DNA of 64,000 bases. Source: Desulfolinea sp050305405 (GTDB lineage: Bacteria > Chloroflexota > Anaerolineae > Anaerolineales > Villigracilaceae). Positions 56,626 to 64,000 of the stretch are shown here, piece by piece (position 1 is the first letter of the stretch; each line of letters begins with the position of its first letter). Under the pieces are notes generated by a model. The model worked only from the letters and a program-made list of their open reading frames with translations, ran no database searches and was not told the DNA's origin. The translations under genes were made by a program, and so were the position numbers. The stretch covers positions 186,001-250,000 of the forward strand of contig JBNLFG010000003.1 in assembly GCA_050305405.1 (NCBI GenBank). Reading direction: 5' to 3'.

Positions 56626-59600
56626 CTATGAAGTAGCTTTTAGCTTACCATAAAACTCTAAAATGGCATTTACTGCTATCGCAGCATCCACATCAGGAAT
56701 GACGCATCCCATAGTGTAATCAACAAGTCTTTCTGCAGGCGCACCTAAATTAAATGCACAGATTGGCATACCCAAATCCATCAGCTCACCCACTACATAA
56801 GAAAATGTTTCTGGCCAAATAGATGGGAAGAAACACAAGTTCACATCATATTTTTTGAGCAAATTGGGCAGATCTTCATTAGCATACGGGCCTGTTACCG
56901 TCACGTTGTTAGACAATGGCTTACGGTCTAAAGAGCCAATCACAGTTAAACACACCGATTGATCAACTTTAGCAAAGATTCTGGCAACATCAACAACCAT
57001 TTGAGAACCTTTCGCATAATTCAAAGCACCAACAATCCCGACAGAAAGTGGCTCTTTGGCAAGTATTTCTACAGTTTTTTCAAAGTTGTGCAAAGGCTTA
57101 TGAGGCCGGATCAACATTCTTTTTGAAGGGATATTATAAGCTTTTCCTAAAGTCTCACAAGAGCTTTCAGAGAAACAAACAACTTCATCAGCTTGAGCGA
57201 GAAAGTTGCCCCATTCAACTCGCCATGTTTTCAAATTAGCAGTTATATTCCAGGGAGCATATAAATTTTCAGACAAGCATTTTTGACAATATTCAAGATC
57301 AGGCACATCACAATAATTTCCTTGATAATCTAGCAAAGTATAAGATGGGCAGACCATATAATAATCATGAACAAGTACAGTTAATTTTGCAGAAAATTGT
57401 TTCTTAAGAAATGAAAGGGTTTCCAAAATTTCTAAGGGTTGCTCATAGCTAACCAAATTGTTATATATAATTTCATCTAACTTTGGAATATGTTTTCCCA
57501 AGAGCAGTAAGTCATCTACAGCTTGTACGTTGAAAATAATTTCGTATTCAGCATTCATGACCTTAAATTCCAAGACAAGTTGCTCTGTATTATGAGTTAA
57601 AAGAAAAACTGTATACCCTTTTTTCAATTTATTTTGAATAAAACGCCTTCTATAACCATTTGCCCCACCACCTATAGCATGGTCAATAATAAAAACAACT
57701 CTTTCCGCTACTTCAGTTAGCAGTATCATTTTAGCAAAGTCTCTAAATGGTCGTAAGGGGTCTGCAACAATAAAATCATGCACTTGAGACAAATAAGCAG
57801 GATGTATATCGATTAGCTTTTTCATATTTTCTTCTGCTAGTTTTTTCTTTTCATCAGAAAGAAAACTACCACCATGTTTATGGTAAACAAACAGATTGGT
57901 CGACACAATATTCTTATAGCCATGAGAAATTGCTCGCATACACCAATCGTTTTCCTCACCATACCCTCGCTCAAAAACTCTTTCATTCAAAGGACCGATT
58001 TCTTGCCAGACGGCTTTGTTGATGCCCATACAAAAACCAATACCTGTTGGTATTTCAATTACTCTTTCTGAAATAATTTGCCGAAAAACGGAATCAATTG
58101 TCTCTAAATCTTCCCCTCCAAAAAGGGCATTATCTTTATTGATGGTTGGAAAGCTGCAAATTGTGCCCGCATTAGTGAAAGGAGTTACACTGGCTATATT
58201 GGGGTTTTCCATAATAGGTCTCATCAAGCGTTTCAACCACCCTTGAGGGACTTCTACATCGGTATTGAGTAATACAAAGTGGTTTTCAACAAAAGAGGCG
58301 GCAAAATTAACAGTTTTTACAAACCCCAAGTTTTCCTGGTTTGAACGAAAAATTACATTTGAGTGTTTCTTTATCAAGGAACTTAAAAAGATGGAGATTT
58401 GGGGGTCTGTGCTATTATCGTTTATGATAATCAGCCGAAAATCTAGATACGTATTTTTAAAAATGCTGTCAAATAGCTTTGGCAAAAACTCCATTCCATT
58501 GTAAACCGGAATGACTATGTCAATCGTGATGGGCGGAAAAGAATCGCTGATGGGAAGCTCAGAAGAGGGATGAAACAAGCTCGATATATCGGCAAGATTT
58601 ATTTCGCTGGGACGAAAATATATTTGATCTTGCGCTTTTATGAGTGTTTTTAGATAGTTCAAGATGTAAAGAATTTTTCCTTGGCGTAAATAGATGAACG
58701 CTTTTTTTATTTTCTTCGCGTCAAATTTATCAGAGCTTCTGCTTGTTTTATGAATAAGCACCTGCCCCTTACCAGTGGGATTTCTACCCTCTTTTTTCCC
58801 AGAACGAATAAAATGTATCAGAGGATTCATGTTCATCTCTTTTACATCGGGATTATTATCCAAATAAAATTTGGTATCGAAAAACGGTGATGGATTACGC
58901 CCTTCTCTCCAGCCATCTTTTAGAAAATGAATATAAGCGTCCATGTCCGAATTTCCAGCATTAGAATTTCGAGATAAGTACCAATCTGCATCAAAGAACA
59001 GGGATGTCCGAAGCAAACGCAAATCTCGCTTTAGTTTAATGGCATTTCTTATCTTGCGCGCCCAAAGAAAAAATCTTTGCGCTATTTGAAATCTAAAACT
59101 GCCGGGGGGCATCAGGCGTGCCAGGATTTTACGAATCATCACTGTCATCTGCCAAGTCATGCTGGTTTTGATGTTGTGTAATTCAAAATCTCGTTCGGCA
59201 AGCTGAGCATCTCGTTCGGCAAGCTGGGCGCTTCGTTGGGCAAAAAATTCAACCTGCCTATCCTCAACTATTCTCTTAATAAAGAAGGTTATTCTAATCG
59301 GTCCTACCGGTCTGCTAAAATCTATTGTAATTTGTGGGGCAGCATCACAAAAATGCCATTCTTTTCCAAGAACAGCAGTGCTATTGGTCGCTATCTTCGC
59401 CTCTTCTGCACCAAAGTCTCGATTATCTTTATCCACGGCAGCCACTGAAAAATCAGCAACAGAAACAAATGCATGGTCAAAGGGGTCAACCCTGATAGAA
59501 GTACATAGGTCCGACGGTATCAAAATCATGCATTCCGCATAACCGAAGCCAATTGGTTCAACAAAGAGCTTTCTTTCTTCAGAAAAGTTTTGCCCAGAAT

Positions 59601-60900
59601 CTTTCCAGTAAATTTTCGGACGCCACATAAAAAGTTCGAAAACGCTCTTTCCATGATCAGTCAGCAAATCAAGCACAGGCTTTGAGTTTGATCGTCTTTC
59701 CGTCGATATCAAAAAGCTAGAATCTATTGCATTAAGCGCTCTTTGATGGTAAGCCTCTATTGTAAATTTTTGCTCACATAAAACTTTCGCCGCATTGACC
59801 CTCTTCATAGCAGCATCTGGTTTATTTATGATTGTGGAAATATTCCTGGCTAGTTGCTCATAATCCCCTGGTTCATAAGACAATCCATGAACTCCGTCTA
59901 CAAATACCTCTTTAGATCCGCCTTTGTTTGTGTAGACAATCGGTTTTCCCAATAAGGAGGCTTCAATCAAAGTACGCCCCAATGCTTCGTTTTTGGAACT
60001 AGAGACAATGCAATCTACACCTTTTAAAACTGAGTAAATCTCATCAACAAAAGAGAGATAACAAAAATTGTCCGCATATCCTGATGCGTTGATAAGTTCA
60101 TTCAATTTATCAAAGTAATCATAATCGGCTATATGACCAATCAGAAGACATCTTATTGGTAAGCTCTCATTCAGGAGCGTAAGAACTGCATTTACCAGAT
60201 CTATTTGCCCCTTCCCTGGTTGAAGCGTTCCCGGGATGCAAAAAATTGGACCTTTACTATTAGGAAAATATCCTTCAAGGTCAATCCCCCTCCCTGATAG
60301 AAGGTCACCTTTCAGTTCTATACCACTGTATATAACAGTACATTTATCGTGGACATCATTCCCAAACAACTCTTTTTTTACGTCTTGGGTCACACAAAAC
60401 ACAATATCAGACGTACGATAAAAAGCATCCATCGATTCGTGAAATTTGAAATCAAAAATCAAATCATGATCCAGAACCCCATACTCACGCGCGGACAGTA
60501 CATGTGGAATATCAAGTAATTCAGCACAAATTGCCCCCCAGGGAGAAACAATGGTCTGCGAAATAATATAATCAGGCGAAAAAGAAGCTATCTCATGGGA
60601 AAAAGATCTCGCAACCTCAATATGCTGCACAGATAAATATGGAAATTCATTTTGTCGCTGATAAGATACAAAGTACCATTTATTACTTAGTCGCTTTGGT
60701 GCTATAACAACACCGCTCCCAGCTTCCTTCAGGGCTGCTTCTAGGGAACCTTTATACGGGACAACGACATGACAAGTCAACTTGTTTCTCAGGAAACCCT
60801 TTACTAAATCAAGCAGAGACCTGCCAGCACCATCAAGGTCAGAAGTATGGGAAAACAAAACAAGCGACAAAGGTCTCTTTTGGAGATTCATGGAGAGCAT
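56626..60900 (-). CDS. Three-domain glycosyltransferase (GT4-GT2-GT4), 1424 aa
   Basis: N-terminal GT-B domain, about 10-395: LVLFSHTSDLDGAGRSLLDL, CIPGTLQPGKGQIDLVNAVL and the donor site SSSKNEALGRTLIEASLLGK. A middle region (about 425-560) with a short repeat (QRSAQLAERDAQLAERD) leads to a membrane-near block and repeats of the DWYLSRN / FYLDNNPDVK / GKKEGRNP type. A GT2 domain (about 770-1010) has IDIVIPVYNGMEFLPKLF, IIINDNSTDPQI, VLLNTDVEVPQGWLKRL and GYGEENDWCMRAISHG. The C-terminal GT-B domain (about 1060-1424) has FIIDHAIGGGANGYRRRF, VGIVGALNYAKGSQMV and FFPSIWPETFSYVVGELM. Likely builds a repeating surface glycan by itself. No frameshift seen. Confidence 0.88.
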   Translation of the reverse strand: MLSMNLQKRPLSLVLFSHTSDLDGAGRSLLDLVKGFLRNKLTCHVVVPYKGSLEAALKEAGSGVVIAPKRLSNKWYFVSYQRQNEFPYLSVQHIEVARSFSHEIASFSPDYIISQTIVSPWGAICAELLDIPHVLSAREYGVLDHDLIFDFKFHESMDAFYRTSDIVFCVTQDVKKELFGNDVHDKCTVIYSGIELKGDLLSGRGIDLEGYFPNSKGPIFCIPGTLQPGKGQIDLVNAVLTLLNESLPIRCLLIGHIADYDYFDKLNELINASGYADNFCYLSFVDEIYSVLKGVDCIVSSSKNEALGRTLIEASLLGKPIVYTNKGGSKEVFVDGVHGLSYEPGDYEQLARNISTIINKPDAAMKRVNAAKVLCEQKFTIEAYHQRALNAIDSSFLISTERRSNSKPVLDLLTDHGKSVFELFMWRPKIYWKDSGQNFSEERKLFVEPIGFGYAECMILIPSDLCTSIRVDPFDHAFVSVADFSVAAVDKDNRDFGAEEAKIATNSTAVLGKEWHFCDAAPQITIDFSRPVGPIRITFFIKRIVEDRQVEFFAQRSAQLAERDAQLAERDFELHNIKTSMTWQMTVMIRKILARLMPPGSFRFQIAQRFFLWARKIRNAIKLKRDLRLLRTSLFFDADWYLSRNSNAGNSDMDAYIHFLKDGWREGRNPSPFFDTKFYLDNNPDVKEMNMNPLIHFIRSGKKEGRNPTGKGQVLIHKTSRSSDKFDAKKIKKAFIYLRQGKILYILNYLKTLIKAQDQIYFRPSEINLADISSLFHPSSELPISDSFPPITIDIVIPVYNGMEFLPKLFDSIFKNTYLDFRLIIINDNSTDPQISIFLSSLIKKHSNVIFRSNQENLGFVKTVNFAASFVENHFVLLNTDVEVPQGWLKRLMRPIMENPNIASVTPFTNAGTICSFPTINKDNALFGGEDLETIDSVFRQIISERVIEIPTGIGFCMGINKAVWQEIGPLNERVFERGYGEENDWCMRAISHGYKNIVSTNLFVYHKHGGSFLSDEKKKLAEENMKKLIDIHPAYLSQVHDFIVADPLRPFRDFAKMILLTEVAERVVFIIDHAIGGGANGYRRRFIQNKLKKGYTVFLLTHNTEQLVLEFKVMNAEYEIIFNVQAVDDLLLLGKHIPKLDEIIYNNLVSYEQPLEILETLSFLKKQFSAKLTVLVHDYYMVCPSYTLLDYQGNYCDVPDLEYCQKCLSENLYAPWNITANLKTWRVEWGNFLAQADEVVCFSESSCETLGKAYNIPSKRMLIRPHKPLHNFEKTVEILAKEPLSVGIVGALNYAKGSQMVVDVARIFAKVDQSVCLTVIGSLDRKPLSNNVTVTGPYANEDLPNLLKKYDVNLCFFPSIWPETFSYVVGELMDLGMPICAFNLGAPAERLVDYTMGCVIPDVDAAIAVNAILEFYGKLKATS

Positions 60901-61006
60901 TATAACTTATAAGAGGTATTATTCTAGCTTTGCCCGCCGTCTTTCCCAAACTATTGGCAGTCAAAACGGCCATTCGCTGAGATTGAAACTCAGCGGATGG
61001 TCTAGA

Positions 61007-62011
61007 TTATTTGATAATTTTCTTTATGCGTGAAAAGATTCTTTCTCCCAACCTAGAACGAACACTCCCAGGAGGAGCAATGATCAAGCGGATACGTCGC
61101 AGCCAAAGAGCTAATTTCCAAACTCTGCCAGACGTAATGGAGGTCAGCTGCGCATCTACGGATGCCAATTGCGTATTCAGAGATTCGATTTGCCGATATA
61201 GCCTGGAGAAGTGATCCGACAAGATCCCCTTCACCTGATCATTTAAGATGTCTTCAGCCTCTTTGGTCTTACCAATTCTTTCCAGATATTTACTGATGTA
61301 AAAACGTGTCTTTATATAATTGAAAACGCCATTGATTTGATCCAATCCACCAGAAATACCACCTGGATGATAGCGATACACAGCAGGCTCAATAGAATCC
61401 AGATAAGCTCCACTGCCATGTTCAGCCAAAAGCGCTATTAGAAATCTATCTCCTCCTGGGCAAAAATTAATTTCTTCTGGAAAATCGGTAATGACATTTC
61501 GAAAGCAATTGGTCAGAGTATCTATCGGCGGTATTTGATAAAGTTCATTTGATGTAAAGTTTCTTTTGCATTTTTTGTCAATTCGCCATTCTTGTAACGT
61601 GTTTCCCATTTTGTCCACGATTATTGAATCATGAAAACATAAAACGTACTGCGGGTTTTTCTCTAAAAAATCTACCTGTTTTTGTAATTTATCAGGGTCG
61701 GTCCAATAATCATCACCATCAAAAACAGTAATATATTTTGACTTAGGCGCAGCGATCAAGTCCAACCAATTTTGAGTAGGACCTACATTCTTATCTTGCA
61801 AGATGAGTTTGATGAATTTAGGTTTTTTTTTCTGATAGTCTAAAATTATCTCTCTGGTACCGTCCGTTGAATAATCATCGGCAATAATAAGCTCCCATGC
61901 AAAGTCAACTTTTTGCATGAGAACCCCTTCAATCGCTTGGGTTATGAAATCTGCGTGGTTATATGTTATCAAGCACACTGATAAAAGAGGGTTTCTATTT
62001 TCCATTCCCAT
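61007..62011 (-). CDS. GT2-family glycosyltransferase with C-terminal coil
   Basis: About 334 aa from ATG 62011 (ATG 62005 or GTG 62023 are alternatives). LSVCLITYNHADFITQAIEG, LIIADDYSTDGTREIILD, NVGPTQNWLDLIAAPKSKYI and the metal motif VFDGDDYWTDP are clear. The C-terminal 70 residues (IESLNTQLASVDAQLTSITS, RVWKLALWLRRIRLIIAPPG) form a coil and basic amphipathic stretch. The same kind of tail occurs in the middle of the 1424-aa protein (TSMTWQMTVMIRKI, ARLMPPGSFR), so it may attach these enzymes to the membrane or to each other. Confidence 0.87.
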   Translation of the reverse strand: MGMENRNPLLSVCLITYNHADFITQAIEGVLMQKVDFAWELIIADDYSTDGTREIILDYQKKKPKFIKLILQDKNVGPTQNWLDLIAAPKSKYITVFDGDDYWTDPDKLQKQVDFLEKNPQYVLCFHDSIIVDKMGNTLQEWRIDKKCKRNFTSNELYQIPPIDTLTNCFRNVITDFPEEINFCPGGDRFLIALLAEHGSGAYLDSIEPAVYRYHPGGISGGLDQINGVFNYIKTRFYISKYLERIGKTKEAEDILNDQVKGILSDHFSRLYRQIESLNTQLASVDAQLTSITSGRVWKLALWLRRIRLIIAPPGSVRSRLGERIFSRIKKIIK

Positions 62012-62747
62012 TGTTTTTTTCACATAATAGAAAAATACTGGCGCACAAATCCGGATAGTGACTGCCTAGCTCATAACAGCCATCTAAATACTCTTTGCTT
62101 ATAATATCTGTCTGTAATAGTCTGTCCCATTGAAAATTTGAAAGCGCTTTGAAAAATATCCCAGATCGCCAGACAACTTTAAGCCCCGCTTCTCTAGCAT
62201 CTCTCTCCAAAGTATCAAGCGAATACGTTATTTTATGCCCGTGTTCTTTTTCTGCGGGAGTAACAACCGAGTTATAGGGGAGTAATCCCATCTTCACTGC
62301 AATCTGTCTAGAGGGCGCGTTAGCATTAGGACACACCAAGAACAAACGTCCCTCATCAGAAAGCCATTCTTGATTAATTCGCTTTAAAACAAACACGGGA
62401 TCATCAAGGTGTTCTAGTACATGTGTCAAGATTATATTATCGTATCTTTTCGGTAAAGAAACTTTTTCAAATAGATCATTAACAAAAACTACTCTGTTTC
62501 CCATAGATTGTTTAGCTATTTTTATAGCATCGCTTGATGCTTCAATGCAGGTTATTTCATTAAAAAAAGGCAAGAGCCTCTTCGTAAAATCTCCCTTGAA
62601 ACTGCCCAATTCTAAGAGGTTTCCTGTTCTGAAAAAGGGTAAAAAGGACTTTAACATATACGGGTGCATAACATCGAAATCAAAAGAATATGCGTATTTA
62701 TGATTTTCGCTATCCTGAGCTTCTTGATTGTAGTTTCGTTCTGTCAT
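61995..62747 (-). CDS. Class I SAM-dependent methyltransferase
   Basis: 250 aa. Motif I is LLELGSFKGDFTKRLLPFF, acidic loop end ITCIEASSDAIKIAKQS, and DNIILTHVLEHLDDPVFVLK is the UbiE-like active region. Late part SLDTLERDAREAGLKVVWRS. Typical of methyltransferases that modify sugars or lipid carriers in surface-glycan clusters. The stop overlaps the next gene start; the ATG overlaps the GNAT stop (TAATG). Confidence 0.87.
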   Translation of the reverse strand: MTERNYNQEAQDSENHKYAYSFDFDVMHPYMLKSFLPFFRTGNLLELGSFKGDFTKRLLPFFNEITCIEASSDAIKIAKQSMGNRVVFVNDLFEKVSLPKRYDNIILTHVLEHLDDPVFVLKRINQEWLSDEGRLFLVCPNANAPSRQIAVKMGLLPYNSVVTPAEKEHGHKITYSLDTLERDAREAGLKVVWRSGIFFKALSNFQWDRLLQTDIISKEYLDGCYELGSHYPDLCASIFLLCEKNNGNGK

Positions 62748-63196
62748 TATACTTTGTACCTCATTACTACAAATTCGTTTTCCAGCCTAATATATTGAAA
62801 GTTGTGTTTTTTATATAAACAAATTGCTTTTTCGTTTTTAGAATTTACATTAAGGACTATCCCCTTAAATTCTTGACCTTTAATATATTTAATGCATTTC
62901 TTTAGTAATTTTGATGCAATTCCCATGTTATTATACTTTTCCCCAACGCTAACATTTGTGATAAAGGCCTGTCCTTCGAGAAGATTATTACAATAAACCG
63001 CTATTAAACCAATCAACTCGTCTCCACCCCAAGCCTCAAAAGTGTCAGATTTTTCATATATCTTTCTTACGTAATCATTAATATTGACGCGCTCATATAG
63101 AGGTGGCTCAAATAAATGGCTACAACTATTCAGGTGTTTAAAGATATCTTCATATCTTGCCTGATTAATTTTATAAACAATGTTTTTATCTATCAT
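62747..63196 (-). CDS. GNAT-family acetyltransferase of the glycan island
   Basis: 149 aa. Acetyl-CoA motif A is FITNVSVGEKYNNMGIASKL then LKKCIKYIKG; motif B is LNVNSKNEKAICLYKKHNFQ. Such small GNATs in sugar clusters acetylate amino sugars (as WecD and FdtC-like enzymes do); the acceptor is unknown. Co-translated with the methyltransferase, and 12 bases from the glycosidase-like gene. Confidence 0.87.
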   Translation of the reverse strand: MIDKNIVYKINQARYEDIFKHLNSCSHLFEPPLYERVNINDYVRKIYEKSDTFEAWGGDELIGLIAVYCNNLLEGQAFITNVSVGEKYNNMGIASKLLKKCIKYIKGQEFKGIVLNVNSKNEKAICLYKKHNFQYIRLENEFVVMRYKV

Positions 63197-63208
63197 CCCG
63201 AAATCATC

Positions 63209-64000
63209 TTACAAAGATGACAACTCTGCCAAGCCAAACCCATATTTACCAAACATATTACCGTTATACAACAAATATATTTTACCAAAGGCTTTAAACA
63301 GATGAGGATAACACATCATTTCCGAATCCCACCCCATCTCAGACGTGCAAATCCCCTTGTTTTCATCGTCCCGCTTCCACGAGACTAAGTCTTTTGAATA
63401 AGCATAACCCAATCTATAACTCCTTTTAGGGTTGTCCCTGAAATCCGTCGCATACCTATAACTAAAAAACATGTGATAGGTATTTTTCATTTTTATGACA
63501 GTAGGCAAGGCTTGGCATTCATTTATACCAACATGATCTTCAATAATCTGAACACCATCATTTCTTACCCAATTAATTCCATCTTTCGATGTTGCGTGGG
63601 CTATTTTGTATACTCGTGCAGCAGGTTCATCCCCGCTCGCATCCATCCAATATTTTCCTCGTATATACCACATATGAAAAACATTTTCAAAGAACCTGAC
63701 AAATGAATCCCCCACTAACATTGGCTCTTTTACTGATGAAGTAAACACTGGACCTTTCCCGACCCTTTCAAAGGTTGTGCCATTATCATTACTAATAGCA
63801 AGTCCGGTTGAAGTTTCTATTGGCACAGAAACTCTTCGGCTCCACCCACAAGTAAATGCAATAATTTGGTCGCCATATCTCAAAGGATTAAAAGGGAATA
63901 TTCCATGTTCATCAAAGCAGCCTAGCTCACCTAAAGGAATCACCTCTTCTTTCGAGTGATTGATTATTTCTCTAAAGTCCTTATTAAAATCTACAAACAT
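63209..64000 (-). CDS. Five-bladed beta-propeller glycosidase-like protein, cut by window edge
   Basis: At least 263 aa; the upstream end lies beyond 64000. Propeller repeats are visible: EEVIPLGELGCFDEHGIFPF, GLAISNDNGTTFERVGKGPV, HMWYIRGKYWMD, IAHATSKDGINWVRND, MFFSYRYATDFRDN and LGYAYSKDLVSWKRDDEN. They match the GH43/GH68/GH117-like clan and its glycan-cluster relatives of about 320 residues. The window-edge ATG aligns with an internal position of those relatives, so the true start is probably outside. Conserved acidic residues (FDEHGIFPF, DHVGINECQALP, GWDSEMMCYP) are where catalytic groups would lie. Confidence 0.8.
   Translation of the reverse strand: MFVDFNKDFREIINHSKEEVIPLGELGCFDEHGIFPFNPLRYGDQIIAFTCGWSRRVSVPIETSTGLAISNDNGTTFERVGKGPVFTSSVKEPMLVGDSFVRFFENVFHMWYIRGKYWMDASGDEPAARVYKIAHATSKDGINWVRNDGVQIIEDHVGINECQALPTVIKMKNTYHMFFSYRYATDFRDNPKRSYRLGYAYSKDLVSWKRDDENKGICTSEMGWDSEMMCYPHLFKAFGKIYLLYNGNMFGKYGFGLAELSSL

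Noticed and set aside
1..64000. tRNA, rRNA, tmRNA or SRP RNA genes
   Set aside because: Looked for cloverleaf-like TTCGA/TTCNA arms with CCA ends and for conserved SRP and tmRNA cores; none was convincing.

Overview
The window looks like a chromosomal segment of an anaerobic or facultative filamentous Chloroflexota bacterium, most likely class Anaerolineae. This is inferred from the gene styles: lipoprotein PstS proteins and a membrane protein with Thr/Pro-rich extracellular linkers, a MoxR/DUF58/DUF4129 cluster, a Bacillus-like FabL, and abundant short palindromic intergenic repeats. No rRNA, tRNA or CRISPR array was seen. Positions 1-44000 are mostly of moderate GC; the part beyond about 44000 is clearly more AT-rich.

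1-11100: phosphate module. On the minus strand one operon runs pstS2-nudix-pstC2-pstA-pstB1-phoP-phoR-mgsA. A second pstS1-pstC1 pair lies downstream and leaves the window, with surE and a 36-residue membrane peptide in between. A second pstB (pstB2) is transcribed divergently from pstS2. High-affinity phosphate uptake, its two-component control and methylglyoxal synthase (a glycolytic bypass that frees phosphate) are therefore linked. The two PstB ATPases carry complementary motif losses, which would fit a heterodimer with one consensus and one degenerate ATP site. No phoU is seen.

11100-21400: housekeeping and unknown genes: acetyltransferase, NUDIX, a membrane protein with a Ymh-like C-terminus, a REP-associated Y1 transposase sitting beside a duplicated 3' end of fabL, fabL itself, DUF309, and a DUF4129/unknown/MoxR/DUF58 cluster whose genes are separated by repeat elements. 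Then come a small membrane protein, a histidine phosphatase and a DsrE-like protein.

21400-44000: a TetR-controlled operon with two visible operators (MDMPI-fold protein and HabA-like mutase), a nucleotide-kinase-like protein, a nuclease-like unknown, a class III aminotransferase, GroES, two thioredoxin-reductase paralogues, malate dehydrogenase followed by a mitochondrial-type citrate synthase, an amidohydrolase, MutY, a metal-dependent hydrolase, EamA and MFS transporters, an ArsR regulator with a matching operator in front of a serine hydrolase, an ABC exporter pair, a VOC protein and a fragment of a UPF0210 gene.

44000-64000: a minus-strand cell-surface glycan island. It holds a large polytopic protein, a broken WecA/MraY-type priming transferase, several GT2 glycosyltransferases, two methyltransferases, a PGTGS small membrane protein, a membrane phosphatase/sulfatase-superfamily enzyme, two decayed IS982-like elements, a three-domain 1424-residue glycosyltransferase, a GNAT protein and a beta-propeller glycosidase-like protein cut by the window edge.
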